NCBI RefSeq assembly: GCF_027887165.1
Contig: NC_077227.1
Span: 442,263,895-442,327,894 of the forward strand
DNA from: Monodelphis domestica
Lineage: Eukaryota; Chordata; Mammalia; Didelphimorphia; Didelphidae
Direction: 5' to 3'
Length of the DNA stretch: 64,000 bases
Part shown: piece by piece, positions 33,132 to 44,765 of the stretch
How positions within the stretch are numbered: position 1 is the first letter of the stretch
How the letters are laid out: each line of letters opens with the position of its first letter
Made by a program: the position numbers and the translations under genes
Notes under the pieces: generated by a model
Databases searched by the model: none
What the model was told of the DNA's origin: nothing
What the model saw: the letters and a program-made list of their open reading frames with translations, nothing else

Positions 33132-33498
33132 GTCTAGCTTGCTGACCTCTGGCACATGTGGCAAAAGGAGCATGCAGAGACCTTTCTGTGGGCATGTCTG
33201 CAGTCACCTGCCAGAATTTACTAGAAAGCCAGAGGAACTTAGGGCAGAGCTATTCCCCTCCCCCTCTCCATGTGCCTGACAACATTCCTCACATCACCCA
33301 CCCTTCTGCCCAGCAGCCCAGTGATAGTGCTTCTTCTCTTCCTTGTCTGGGGTTGAGAGATGCTGGGAGGTGAGGTTGGGGGAAGGGGGTGGGCCAGAGC
33401 ACTTGGTCTCTGGAGGGATGGGCACTTGGTCTGCGGAGTGTGGTTGGATTGGGGCCTGGTACTCTGTTTCTAAAAGGCTCATCATCACTGGTCTAGCC
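33132..33498. mobile_element. Non-autonomous hAT (Charlie-type) element inside L1 5' UTR
   Basis: The right end reads, in reverse, CAGTGATGATGAGCCTTTTA then GAAACAGAGTACC, which matches the terminal consensus of a known marsupial/reptile hAT family. The left end has CTGACCTCTGGCACATG and CTTTCTGTGGGCATG as expected for the other terminus. Flanking 8-mers GTCTAGCT (33132-33139) and GTCTAGCC (33491-33498) agree at 7 of 8, as expected for a hAT target duplication. No transposase is present. Confidence 0.8.
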
Positions 33499-34314
33499 TC
33501 ACACTTGGGCAGGGGCTTTGGGGTTTTACTCTGGACTTGATCTGGTCAGGCACACTGGATTGCCTTGACTTAGGACTTTTAACCTTGCATTGAGCTTGAG
33601 TAGGGGTGGGAACTGCCTTGTGCTGGGGTTCAGATTCTCATTGAAAGCTTGGGCTGAGGCTCCAGGTCTTGGTTTTGGCTTAAACAGGCTAAGTGCTATA
33701 TAAACAGCTTTGCTCTGAGATTCAGTCCTTACTTCAGGCTTGGTCTAGGGCTCCAGGCCTTGCTTTGGGCTTATACAGGTCAGGCTTACCATGTGGACTG
33801 CCTTAGACTGGGAGTCAGGACTTTACTGCAGCTTTGTATAAGGTCTCTAGGCCTCCCCTTGGCCTTGCGCCCACCAGAGACTTTGCCAACTGCTTTGCAC
33901 AAGGGCTTGGGGGACTTACTGCACTCTTGGGCTGGGGTGTGAAGTCTTAAGGGGTTTGCCTCAGGTTGCACTGCTGTTAGCATAGGTGGGGTCTCAGGGT
34001 CTTGATATATGCTTAGGCCTATGTTCAGAATATGGAGCAGTAGATGTGGAGTGGAGGTGGTGGGGCTTACAGTTGGCCTATGCTGGTACTCCTTGATAGA
34101 GCCTTGTTTCAGGGTGCTGCCCCCTCTCACCCTAGTTATCAGACTCTTTCTCTGCCTATGTTTCACATTGTTTTCTGCAAGAAAGTTGCTTCAATCCATC
34201 CCCTTGTTGTTTCTGTCACTTCATTATTTGTTTTGAAGTATTATTTCAAGGCTGTTTTTAAAGCATTCAAGTGGCTTGAGCTTTCTCTGCTTCTACCCCA
34301 CCATCTTGGCCCAA

Positions 34315-34860
34315 ATTAATCTTTCTAAAGCACAAATCTACACTATAGTGGCTCCCTATTACCTCTTGGATCAAATAGAAAATCCTTTGTCTTTTAAAGA
34401 CTTTCATCAACTGCCCTCTTTCTGCAGTCTTTTTATACTTTATTCTCCTTCAAATGCTGTTATTCAATTACTTTCTTGTTGTTTCTTATATAAGACCATT
34501 TCTTGACCCCTTGAATTGTTTCTAGCTGTCTTCCATTCCTGGAATCCAAATTATTTCTGCCTTGTGACTTCAGGCATTAACTGAAATTCTACCTTCTACA
34601 AGAAACTTCTCCTAGTCTTCCTGAATGAAACCTTCCCCTTGAAATTAACTTCAATTCTGTATGCATTTTATTCTTATATAGTTCTTTCCTTATTTATCTC
34701 ATCAGACTGAACCCTTTGAGATCTGGGACTGGGTTTTTTTTTTTTGTTTTGTTTTGTTTTTTTGTTTTGCCATTTTCTCTATAGTGCTTTGAACAATGCC
34801 TGGTACAGAGTGGGTACTTACTAAATGCTTATTGGCTTTTTGGCTTGATTTGATAACCCA
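34315..34860 (+). mobile_element. L2 LINE, right part and 3' end
   Basis: TTCTAAAGCACAAATCTACA, GTGGCTCCCTATTACCTCTT, CTTCTACAAGAAACTTCTCC and the 3' terminus GCTTTGAACAATGCCTGGTA, TACTAAATGCTTATTGGC continue the L2 that stops at 27118. A poly-T/TTTTG tract at 34734-34770 lies inside it. Confidence 0.85.
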
Positions 34861-34864
34861 TCAA

Positions 34865-35565
34865 ATTGCTAAAGTTGGGGGTGGGTGGGGGAAGGAAAAT
34901 TACAAATGTTATAGGGCCTGGAGGAAAATGGACAAGTAAACACACTGTTGGTGGAGTTGTCTAGCCATTCTGTAAAGCAATTTAGAACTATGCCCCAAAG
35001 TCACTTATCTATGCATACTCTCTGTTTTTTGCAATACCATTTTCTAGGCATATATCTCAAAGACCTCAGGGATCCATATGTGTGTGTGCGCATATATATT
35101 ATAGCTCTTTTTGTAGTGGCAAAGAACTGGAAAGGGGGTGGGCAACAATTAGGGATGGCTTATAGTAATGCAATTAATGGCAATATGAATATGATGGAAT
35201 ATTATTGTAATTTCAAAATAATGAGAGTTTCAGAGACATCTGGAAATTCCTATTTAACTGATACAGATTGATGTGAGAAGAACAATGAAACTATTTCATA
35301 CAATAACATTGTAAAGACAACTTTAAAAGATGTGAGAATTTTGATCAATGCAGTAATCAACCACAATTCCAGTGGACCAGCCATGAAATATATGTCAGAG
35401 AAATGATGGACTCAGGATGCAGAAAGAAGCATAACTTTTAGGACATAGCCAATGCGAATATTTATCATGCTGGACTATGCATATTATAAAGGTTTTTCCT
35501 TCATTTTTCTATTGGGGGTAAGAATTGAGGAGAAGAAATAAAATATTTAATTGAAAAAAGTTTTT
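34865..35565 (+). mobile_element. 5'-truncated L1 3' end, sense
   Basis: ACACTGTTGGTGGAGTTGTC, AAGCAATTTAGAACTATGCC, TTTTTGTAGTGGCAAAGAAC and an end reading GAGAAGAAATAAAATATTTA. This is an older L1 subfamily. Confidence 0.78.
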
Positions 35566-36310
35566 ACAGGAAGAAAAAGGAAAAGTTCTGGGAAAAGTAT
35601 GCTCCAAAAATATGCTATTTAAGCTAAAAATATTAGGGACAGGGGAAAGGAATGATTTTGAACCACATATTTATTTGAGTGGTGAATAAGAAGGGTCAAA
35701 GAAGACAAGCAAATAAGAAGATGAAAGAAATATAAATTAACTATTTAAACGAATTCATGGTACCTGGGATAGGGAAGGTAAACAGTGAAGACGTTCATGA
35801 GAATAGACTAGCATCAAATATGTCTAAGCAAAACTAATATTAGGGACAAAATGTTGGAGAAATCATAAGAGGAGAAAAATAACTAAATAGAGGAGAACAA
35901 ACAAAAGTCTTAAATATGAATGGATTAAGCAATCTAATAACATGAAAGAAGAACAGAGTGGAATAAGGAAGCCATTGATTTTTTAAAAGAAATATCTAAA
36001 AGACAATAATAAGGCTAGAAACTAGTAAAGATGACATTCTGGGAGTAGCAGTGGAGGGATTATAAAAAGCAGGTTCACTAATACAAGCTGATGCTCCTCC
36101 TTTATATATTTTAGGATCCATGAATGTGAAATATTACATATAATATCAGTTTTTTCTGTGTTTTTCTTATTTTTTTTTCTCTTCTTCTCTTTGGTATGAA
36201 GGATTATATTACCTGGGAAGAGGAAGGGAGAGGGGCAGGGACACATGGGGAAATCTTGATAATGTAAAATGGAATATTGTAATAAAATTATTTTTATAAA
36301 GAAAATGAGG
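35566..36310 (+). other. Unassigned LINE-like stretch
   Basis: A-rich sequence ends GAATATTGTAATAAAATTAT followed by A-rich bases, which looks like a LINE 3' end in sense. I could not place it in a family. No open frame of note. Confidence 0.4.
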
Positions 36311-36599
36311 GGTTGGAACAAAAAATTACCGTGTCTTAGGTGATTTTTAAAAAACCAAGAACTGCATTAGATTATGTTCAATTCATAAACCACAGTATAA
36401 GAGGGACATTGATAAACTGCCATACAATGACAAACAGCATTACAAAGAGCCCTTGAGCCCATGTCATGATGACCAATAGAAAGAAGGACAATAGAAAGAG
36501 CCTGGGGAAGAGAAGATTTAGTGAGGGAAGGAGTTAGGGAAAGGAGGCGAAATATTATAGTATTCAAATATTTAAAGGACTATCATATGAAGGAGGGAT

Positions 36600-36855
36600 T
36601 AGAGTTGTTCTGTTGGGCCCCACTGAATAGAACCAAGAGCAATGGGTTTAAGTTTCAAAGAAGTCAAATTAGACTGTTACCCGGAAAAGCTTCCTAAAAC
36701 TGTCTCTAAAAGTGGAATGGCCTGCCTTGAAAGATCATCAGTTTCTCCTCATTGGAAGTCCTCAAACAGAAGTTGTACCACTTGTTGGGTAGGTTATAGT
36801 GGGGATTCTTTCATGTTTGGGCTTGACGATCTGGCAAATTCTGTGATTCTAACAC
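36600..36855 (+). mobile_element. CR1/L3-type LINE 3' end
   Basis: AGCTTCCTAAAACTGTCTCT, AAAGTGGAATGGCCTGCCTT, ATTGGAAGTCCTCAAACAG, ACCACTTGTTGGGTAGGTTA and GACGATCTGGCAAATTCTGT follow the 3'-terminal consensus of CR1/L3 elements. It is ancient. Confidence 0.75.
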
Positions 36856-36965
36856 AATGCAATAATTTTGAAATTCTAGAAATTTTAGAAAAGCAAAAAT
36901 AAACATCATTATGTTAATAGATATTTAAAAAACCTTTTTACAAAATATAATATTCATATTATTTT

Positions 36966-37195
36966 CAGTTGTGTCATTAATGTCTGACTCATGACCCTTT
37001 TGAATTTTCTTGGCAAAGATACTAGAATAGTTTGCCATTTTCTTCTCTAGCTCATTTTATAGATGAGGAAACTGAGAAAAACAAGGTTTAGTGACCTGAC
37101 CAGGGGTCACACAGGCTGTAAGTATCTGAGGCAGGCCAGATTTGAACTTAGGAGGAGTCTTCTTGTTTATAGGCTCAGCACTGTAGCTGATATAT
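36966..37195 (-). mobile_element. MAR1-type SINE, antisense
   Basis: CAGTTGTGTCATTAATGTCT, TTTTCTTGGCAAAGATACTA, ATAGATGAGGAAACTGAG and CCAGATTTGAACTTAGGAGG are the reversed SINE, near full length. Confidence 0.82.
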
Positions 37196-37389
37196 ATATA
37201 TGTTCTAAAAGCCTTATAAAGCATAAGCACAGAAGTACCACTTTTACTGTGATGAAAGTATATAATATAAAAATTGGTATCATTTGTTAATAGAGAAACA
37301 TTAGAAACTTTTCTATTTTAGGAGAAAAATATATAATCTTCCTACTGTTTTATAGTGTTAGAAAGGCTGACAGTAGGGTGAGAAATGAA

Positions 37390-38440
37390 TTACCAGCAAA
37401 AATATTAGCAGGGGTGAAATTATTTCTACTTGGAAAAGATCTTCTGGTTTACATGGAAAACTCTGAAGAAAGAAAAATTAATTCAGAATATTAATAGTTT
37501 AGTAAAGAGGAAAGGTTCAAAATGAATCCACGAAATCATTGACATTTCTATGTAATAACAAAAAGCAGGTGGAAGTGACAGAGATAAAATACAATAAAGA
37601 CATAAATATAGTTATAAAATATTATTTATAGAAATAAAAGACAAATAACTAGAGAGAGCTATTCATTGCTAGTGGTTGGGTCATGCAGATGTATTTTTTT
37701 AAATGAATTTATAGATTTAATACTATTACAGTCAAAATGCCATAAGGTCACTTTATAAAGCTAGGTAGCTAAAACATTTTATGGATCAAAACATTCCCAA
37801 GACTTAACATCCAGAAAATGGATAAAGCTTATAAAAGATAGAAAGGCCAATGTTGGATGGACTGTGGAAAAACAGGTATACTAATAGAGAATGTAGCATT
37901 CTATACCCACATTCCCAGTCTTCTCCCACAAATGGAGGTGGGGGTATATTTCCATGTCTCTTTTCCATGGTCAGTATTGATCATTATAATTATAGTGCTA
38001 CTAGATCTGTATATTAATCCAACCATTCTGGAAAACAATTTGTAATTATGCAAAAAGAATGACTAAAATATCTATGCTATTTGGCCCCAAGATTCCACTG
38101 ATAGGCACATCACTGTAGAGGTCAATGGTTATAAGAAAGATTCCATAATATATCAAAATTTTAATAGCGAAATTCTTTATGGTTGCAAAGTGCGAGTACC
38201 CATTGATTGGAGATGTGACAAATTGTAATATATAAATGTAATGGAATATTACTGTGCCCTAAAAGGCAAAGAACATGGAGAATTTAGAGAAACCTGGGAT
38301 AACATGTGAAACAATACCCAGTGAAGTAAGTATGGTAATTGAAAAAATATAAGCAATAACTACAGAATGTAAATGAACAGAAATAGAATCCTGCACAATT
38401 ATAATGGAGAAGAGAAGGAAAATATAACTTTCCTTTATTC
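37390..38440 (+). mobile_element. L1 ORF2/3' fragments, sense
   Basis: CATTGACATTTCTATGTAAT, ACAATAAAGACATAAATATA, ATCCAACCATTCTGGAAAAC and GTAATGGAATATTACTGTGC are later ORF2 motifs of L1. It is old and diverged, with no intact frame. Confidence 0.7.
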
Positions 38441-38444
38441 TTAA

Positions 38445-38575
38445 CAGCAACAAGAATCTTTTAAGTTCTTACTATGCTAAGTGCTAGGAACACAAAAGAA
38501 AGACAAAAACCACCTATGTACTAACGGGGCTCACATTCTCTTTTTCTGATGGACTGGAAACATGGCTACTGTAAA
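38445..38575 (-). mobile_element. L2 LINE 3' end, antisense
   Basis: Reversed L2 terminus: TTACTATGCTAAGTGCTAGG, then GGGGCTCACATTCTC. A second copy in the same orientation follows at 38645-38925. Confidence 0.65.
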
Positions 38576-38644
38576 TTGCATTTGATGTGTTGATTAATTT
38601 TGTGTTTTTAATAGCTTCTTTGTTATAAGGGAACCAGATTACTG

Positions 38645-38925
38645 TGTCAATCAATAAACATTAAGTATCTGCTATGTACCATGCACTAGAAATACAAAAA
38701 AAGGCAAAAATATAATGCTTACTCTGAAAGGGCTCACACTCTCATTTGAAAAGACAACATTCAAACAACTGTGTATATTTAAGATGTCCAGAGAGTAGAG
38801 GGAGGTTAATTTCATGGAAGGAACAAGCAAGTTGGTGCTTGGTGGTGGGGAGAACTAGAAAAGAAAGTAGGATTTGAGCTAAATCTTCAAGCTGTATCAA
38901 GATATGTTTTTTTGCCAAGGCGATG
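38645..38925 (-). mobile_element. L2 LINE 3' region, antisense
   Basis: CAATCAATAAACATTAAGTA, CTGCTATGTACCATGCACTA, AAGGGCTCACACTCTCATTT and GATTTGAGCTAAATCTTCAA are reversed L2. Confidence 0.7.
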
Positions 38926-40780
38926 TTTTTTGAAGACATTTTCTTCTGTAGAATCAATACTTTTTTATAGTCAATAAATAATAAATTGTTGAGGATCTTG
39001 TATTCTCTTACCTTTCAGTCAATTTATATCTAGAGATACATTCTGCTATAGAATTTAATTTGTGAAAGCTTCCTTTCTCATAGCTTCATCAAAGATGTCT
39101 TTTTTTCCTGATACCAAATTTAATATTACTTTTTCCTGTATCACACCCTCTTTAAAAATGGCTTCCTCCCCATAGCTCTCTAACTGTTAAATCACTAGTT
39201 CTCCTATCTGTCAAAGATGTCTTTTGAGTGTTACACAGATTATTTTCATTAACATTTTCTAAGGTAATGCCAGCAAATCAAGATGGTAACCATTTTACGA
39301 GAATCTATTAATAGACAAACATGAGTGCATATCGTATGATAATAGATATTACCCTTCCCAAATAAATTATTACATTTTAAGTGTTCTGGAGACAAGGCAT
39401 TAACTCAAATGGTAAAAATTTTAGACAGTTTGAAAATCTAGGTGACAAAATTTTTGGAACAGGAAATAACTTTTAGGGCTTCTCAGATCAATATTTATTG
39501 AATACCTTGTACTATGTGCAAGGCAATGTTAGACAAATTAGATAAGTTGGAAGATGAAACAGTTTCTTCACTTAAAGTTTACAATTATACTTGTATAGTT
39601 TTTTTAATTGTTATGTGCATAGAGTTCTCTCTTATTAATATCAGTGAGATTTCAGAGGTAGACCATCTCTACAGAAGTACAGTGATGATAGGTATTTGTT
39701 CAGCTACTAATATGGTGGGATCAACTGCTATTTTGGATTAAAGAAAATTTAGGGGGAGCATTAACTCCAGAATACCTCACTACCCTAGGTTCACGGTGAG
39801 ATTTTAAAGGAAGTGTAATAATATCAATGTAAATACAGCTCAAGTGCCATTTTACTTCATTCTTTACCAATAGATCAGGAGGCCCAAATCCTAAAATTAA
39901 ACCTTTTAATTATGTCAGAATAGCTGAGTAAACATGGGAAAATCCTCTTCATACACAAAAGGGTACAATCTCTCATGAATTCCCATGCTATCAGTTAGAG
40001 AAAGAACAATCCCCAAACAATTCATGTTCCTAGGGTATATTCCCGGTGTGTATACTTCTCATGGTTCCATTTCTTAGCAGCTGGATATATGCCTCCTTGC
40101 TCTTCATTCTGCCTCCAAAATCACCATACATCTTTACCACCAAAGCTGCTATTTGATGACTATTTGCAGAGCTGCTTCTGTCATCTTTTGCTAGGCTTTT
40201 TTCTCCATCCAGCTACTGCTATCTGACTCGCTCCTTTATGCTCAGAGAGATTCTTGCCTTTCTATGAGACTGTTTAGTCAACATGGGTTGGACTAATTAA
40301 AATATTTGCAGGCCTACAGTCACATATCAGAATCCCTCAGACCAAGATCTATTTTTTTTTCTAAGCTTCATTCTCCCATCCCAGTGTGAAGTCTCCAGTC
40401 TCTCCTAATATTTAGGGAATTACTTACTCTTTTGTCTCTTGTACTCAGTGCAGACTCAGAAACATATCTTGAATCTTTGATCACTTTCAAGGAGGCTTTT
40501 TGCAATACTAGAGGGGATAACACAGAGCTTTGGCCTTTGCTTTACCATTCCTGCCTTTATGCCCAGGTGTTCCCTGTGCTGCACAAACTGTTCAGTTGTT
40601 AGGTTTAAGAATACTTAGAAAGGGGAAGAACTCTGTTTCTTTATGGTATAGACAATATGAATCATTATGATTATGCTAGTGGTTAACCTGAACATGTAGC
40701 TAATGTAATACTTTCTTGGAAATGTCATTGCATTATGTAAGTTTAATGAATACAAGTTCATTGTAAACATATGTAGGTTG
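38926..40780. other. Long unassigned intergenic stretch
   Basis: No gene was seen. A short reversed L2 3' end lies at 39485-39545 (TATTTATTGAATACCTTGTA). The remainder, notably 39840-40620, has even base composition and could hold an unrecognised LTR-type or L1 5' relic, but nothing diagnostic was found. Confidence 0.4.
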
Positions 40781-40999
40781 TTATAGAGCAATGGTTCTCA
40801 ACCTTTCTAATGCCGTGACCCCACAATACAGTTCCTTATGTTGCAGTGACCTCAAACCAAAAAATTATTTTGGTGGCTACTTCAAAACTGTAATTTTGCT
40901 ACAGTTATGATTTGGAATGTAAATACCTGATATTATTATATTGTATATTATGTATTCTCATTGCTACAAATTGAGAGGTTGAGAACCGCTGTTATAGAG
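40781..40999. mobile_element. Short hAT MITE (URR1/OposCharlie-like) with perfect TIRs region and 8-bp TSD
   Basis: TTATAGAG at 40781-40788 recurs at 40992-40999, a perfect 8-base hAT duplication. The 203-base element starts CAATGGTTCTCAACCT and ends AGGTTGAGAACCGCTG, which are terminal inverted repeats with two differences. The interior (TAATGCCGTGACCCCACAAT, CAGTTCCTTATGTTG, TGTAATTTTGCTACAGTTAT) closely resembles the rodent URR1 and opossum Charlie-type elements. It codes for nothing and was moved in trans. Confidence 0.93.
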
Positions 41000-41249
41000 A
41001 AACATTGCCCATTAGAATAAGACAGAAATGTACATTTATGCCCTGTAGGATGATACGATGTGCAAAGTAATGGGCATGCCAAGACATAGCTTCTTGGAAT
41101 CTGTTCTTTGGAGTATATTATATTCTTAATAATTTTTTTACATTGATTTATATTCTCAAAGCCTAGACTGTCTGGAGCAATGAAATTATTTCCCTTAGTT
41201 AAGAACTGAATATACCAATATTGTGTCTTGAAACATCTGTCCCAAGCAT

Positions 41250-41860
41250 GAGAGACAGTTTATATAAAGGCATTGAGATGGGAGCTAGATTACATGTATG
41301 AGTTACAAGAAGACAGCCAGTTTGGCTAAAGGCTGGAAATGTAGCTTAGGGCCAGATTGTGAAAGACTTTAAATGAAAATAGAGGCTTTTGTATTTGATC
41401 CTAAAGACAAAGGAGAACCACTGGAATTTATAGAGAGTAGGGAGGGACATTTCAGGCTATCCTTAAAGGAGAGGTGTGGCAAGCTGTGTGGAGGATAAAC
41501 TGGAGATACCAATTAAGAGGTTGTTATAATAGTTTAGATGAGATGTGAAGAGAGTCTGAGCTCTAGGTGGTGATGAGACCTGGACTATTATTAATAAAGG
41601 GGAAGTATTCTATTATGTGAGTAGAGAGAAGGAGTTGGATAAGAGAGACGTTATGTAGCTAGAAATGACAATGTTTGGCAATAGAATGGATATGTGGGGT
41701 GAGGGAAGGTGAAGTCTCAAGAAAAACATTGAATATAAACTTGAGGGACTAGAAGAATGATGATACCTTTACTAGAAGCTAAGATATTTGGAAGACGGAT
41801 TGGTATTGTGGCAAATATAACAAGATGTATTTTGGATATGCTGAGTTTAAGATATAAAAG
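41250..41860 (-). mobile_element. L2 LINE internal-to-3' region, antisense
   Basis: Reversed L2: GCCAGATTGTGAAAGACTTT, TTTTGTATTTGATCCTAAAG, GGAGAACCACTGGAATTTAT, TTGTTATAATAGTTTAGATG, GGCAATAGAATGGATATGTG. It ends where a MIR-like SINE begins. Confidence 0.78.
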
Positions 41861-41861
41861 G

Positions 41862-41935
41862 CAATATGGCATAGTGGCCAGGAGGACCTGAATTCAAGTC
41901 CTGACTCCAACACACATTATATTATGACCCCAGTA
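41862..41935 (+). mobile_element. MIR-like SINE fragment
   Basis: GGCAATATGGCATAGTGGCC, then GACCTGAATTCAAGTCCTGA, is the tRNA-like head of a MIR-class SINE. Confidence 0.6.
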
Positions 41936-42189
41936 GCTCACCTATCCACTTAGCCTTTTTCTTTCTAGTTGTTAATTAAAGCTTCATTGAATTTGTTAAT
42001 CTTTTTAAATAATTAGCTTTTAATTGCTATTTCTATAATCTTTTTTATTTCTAATTTATCTATTTTTCTTCTAATTTTCAATTTCCTCTTTTATGTTTAT
42101 TTGTTGGGTTTCTAATTTTTAAAGAATGCATATTTCATTAACCCTTTCTTTTTCTATTTTGTTACTGTATATTTTTAAGACTGTAATTT

Positions 42190-42397
42190 CCCAGAGCAGC
42201 TAGGTGAGTCAGTGGATTGAGAACCAGGCCTAGATTTTAGGAGTTTCTGGGCACAAATGTGGCCTCAGACACTTCTTAGCTGTGTGACCCTGGGCAAATC
42301 ACTTAACCCTCATTGCCTAGCCCTTATAGCTCTTCAATTTGGAACCAATACATAGTATTGATTACTAAGACAGAAGGTAAGGATTAAAAAAAAAAGA
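42190..42397 (+). mobile_element. tRNA-like SINE
   Basis: GAGCAGCTAGGTGAGTCAGT, GTGTGACCCTGGGCAAATCA, TTAACCCTCATTGCCTAGCC and GACAGAAGGTAAGGATTAAA match the full SINE. No clear target-site duplication was seen. Confidence 0.9.
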
Positions 42398-42544
42398 ATG
42401 GAATTGTCCTCTCCGAAGACTGTTTTAGATGCATTCCAGGAATTTTGGTGTTTGTTTCATTATTTTTATTGTTTTTCTATCTACATCTATATGTATATCT
42501 ATTGTCTAGCAAATAGCCATAATTATTATTTTCTTTAACCCATT

Positions 42545-42605
42545 TGTGTCCTTCCTTCCTTTCTTCCTTATTTCCTTCTTTCCTTCCTTCCTTCACTTCC
42601 CCGCC
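42545..42605. repeat. CCTT-rich low-complexity tract
   Basis: An irregular (CCTT)n/(CTTT)n pyrimidine run. Confidence 0.85.
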
Positions 42606-43599
42606 CCCTCTGTCTCCTAGGTTATCTCCTCTCTCCCCACCCTAGAGAAAATAACATTTGAAAAAAGTGTGTATGATAAATCTGTCTTGCTTATTTCTAT
42701 TTATCAATTCTTTCTCTGGAGGTGGACATATGCAAGTTTTTCTTCAAAAATATTTCATAATTTCATTCTTCATAATTTCATGCAAGCCTTTCCATGTTTA
42801 AAAAAGAGTAACCTGCTTGTCATTTCTTACACTGTGTAGTATTCCATCGCAATCATGCCACAGGTTGTTTAGTTACTCCCCAATTAATGAGCATCTTCTC
42901 AAATTAATTTTTTGTCACTAAAAATGAACTGATATACATATTTAAAAAAACAGGTTCTTTTCCTTTTTCCTTGATCACCTTAGGAAACAAACCCAAAAGG
43001 GTATTGCTGGGTCAAATGGCATTTACAGTTTTAAAACTCTTTGGCATAATTCCATATCTTCTATATCTCTTTGAGAAAGTTCTCAATATATTTTAGATAT
43101 GAGACCTCTATCCAAGAAAATGTTTATACCCTCCCCCCCAATTTTCTGTTTTCCTTCTAATTTTGGCTATATTAGTTGTATTTGTACAAAAACTTTTCAA
43201 CTTAATGTAATCAAAATTATCCATTTTACATCTCATTATGCTTTCTTCCTCTTGTTTATTCATAAATTCTTCTCTTACCTATAAATCTGATAGGTCCCTA
43301 GGGATTCTTCTAACTTCCTTATGAAATCTCCTTTGATGTTTAAGTCATGTATTCACTTTGATCTTATATTGGTAAATGGTATAAAATATTGATCAATACT
43401 TAATTTCTGCCCGATTGTTTTCTAGTTTTTGCAATAATTTTTACCAAATAATGAAACTTATCCCAAAAGCTTGGATCTTTACTTTTGGCAAAAACAAGTT
43501 TACTATAATCTTTCTTTTTTAATTATAATCTTTTTTTTCCTATTGATTGTTGTATGTCTGTTCTGTTTCACTAATTTACTTTTTCATTACTGTATTATT

Positions 43600-44765
43600 A
43601 TCATCCAATGTAGGACAACTTGGGAAGAAGCTGAGAAGGCCCTAGGTCTGACTGTCAAATCAACAAACAACAAGTCCTGAAGGCAGATGTATAGGCCACA
43701 GCCACAACTTTGGAACCTTCGAAAGACTGATTATGTAGGGGTTGAGTGGTTGACCAGAGGAAGATTGCAGAGGCCTACGTACTCTGACCAGACACCATCT
43801 CAAGCTGTGGTTGCAGAAGAGGAGGAATGAACAACCCCAGGTGAGTGCAGTTGATGAGAAGCAAGAACCCTAGTAGAGAGGAGTTCCAAGTTGTGGTTCC
43901 AAGACAGAGGGGGCTAGCCACCCTTGCTACATTTAGAGAGACAAAAAGGAGTAAGTGTTGGAAGTAACAGCATCGCTGGGACTCTGTAATATAGAAATTT
44001 GAAGAACCAAGAAGTCAAAGACTCCCAGAGAGCTCAGGAAATAACAACAACAAAAAAACCCTAAAACCTGAGACATTATCCCCAACACAATGGGAATAGT
44101 CTAACACTAGCATAAAGTTAACAATGAAGAAATAGGCTACTAAAAATAAAAAAAAATGTAAAAATGAGTAAGCAAAAGATTAAGTACCAGCCATAGATAT
44201 CTACTTTGGAAATAGAGAATAGGGTTCAGGTTCAGAAGGTAGCAAAATTAAAATGCTCACTTCTAAAACTTCAAAGAAAAACATAAAATGGACACAAGTT
44301 CAAAAGAATTCTTGGAAGAACTTAAAAGAGACTTTAAAAACCATATAAGAGAGGTTGAGGAAAAATTAGGGGGAAAAGTGATGCAAGGAAACCAAGAAAA
44401 ACTGGAAAAAGAGATCCAAAAACTTCATGAAGAAAATAACTCTTTAAAAATAAGAATTGGATAAGGAGAAGCTAAAGACTTCTTAAGACAATAAGAAATA
44501 ATAAAAAAATAAAAAAAGAAGAAGAGCATATGAAACATTTTATTGCAAAAACCACTGACATGGAAAACATTGAGGAGAGACAATATAATAATTCTTGGAT
44601 TACTTGGAAGTTATGACAAAAAAGTGTCCAAATATATTTCAAGAAATTATTAAATAAAATTGCCCTGAAGTTTTAGAACTAGAAGATAAAGTAGAATTTG
44701 GAAGAATTCACCAATCTATACTTGAAAGAAATCCCAAGATGAAAACTCAAAGGAACATTTTAGCT
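43600..44765 (+). mobile_element. L1 5' UTR and ORF1 region, sense
   Basis: 43600-44150 resembles an L1 5' UTR. 44270-44760 reads as ORF1-like coiled-coil sequence (SKEFLEELKRDFKNHIRE, EKLGGKVMQGNQEKLEKEI) ending with RIHQSILERNPKMKTQRNIL, the L1 ORF1 C-terminal motif. It carries frame breaks. It lies head to head with the reversed L1 3' half on its left. Confidence 0.72.

Larger units (their letters stand above)
27119..34314 (-). mobile_element. Nearly full-length but decayed L1, antisense, nested in L2
   Basis: Reading leftward from 34314: a 5' end reading GGGCCAAGATGGTGGGG, a long 5' UTR (about 32750-34314), an ORF1 region (about 31800-32700), ORF2 (about 27640-31560), then the 3' UTR and A-rich tail (27120-27640). 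About 7.2 kb in all includes a SINE (30305-30508) and a hAT element (33140-33490). Many frame breaks leave no long ORF, so it is inactive. No clear target-site duplication was found, which may mean age or terminal loss. The endonuclease and reverse-transcriptase regions were judged by position, not residue by residue. Confidence 0.82.
41940..43525 (-). mobile_element. L1, antisense, decayed, split by a SINE and a CT tract
   Basis: 41940-42190 and 42398-42540 read as reversed ORF2 sequence. 42640-43525 contains the reversed 3' half (GTGTAGTATTCCATCGCAAT, CAATTAATGAGCATCTTCTC, TATTGCTGGGTCAAATGGCA, GATATGAGACCTCTATCC, TGTAATCAAAATTATCC). The order of pieces is not collinear with one L1, so two insertions are probably present. 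Confidence 0.65.
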
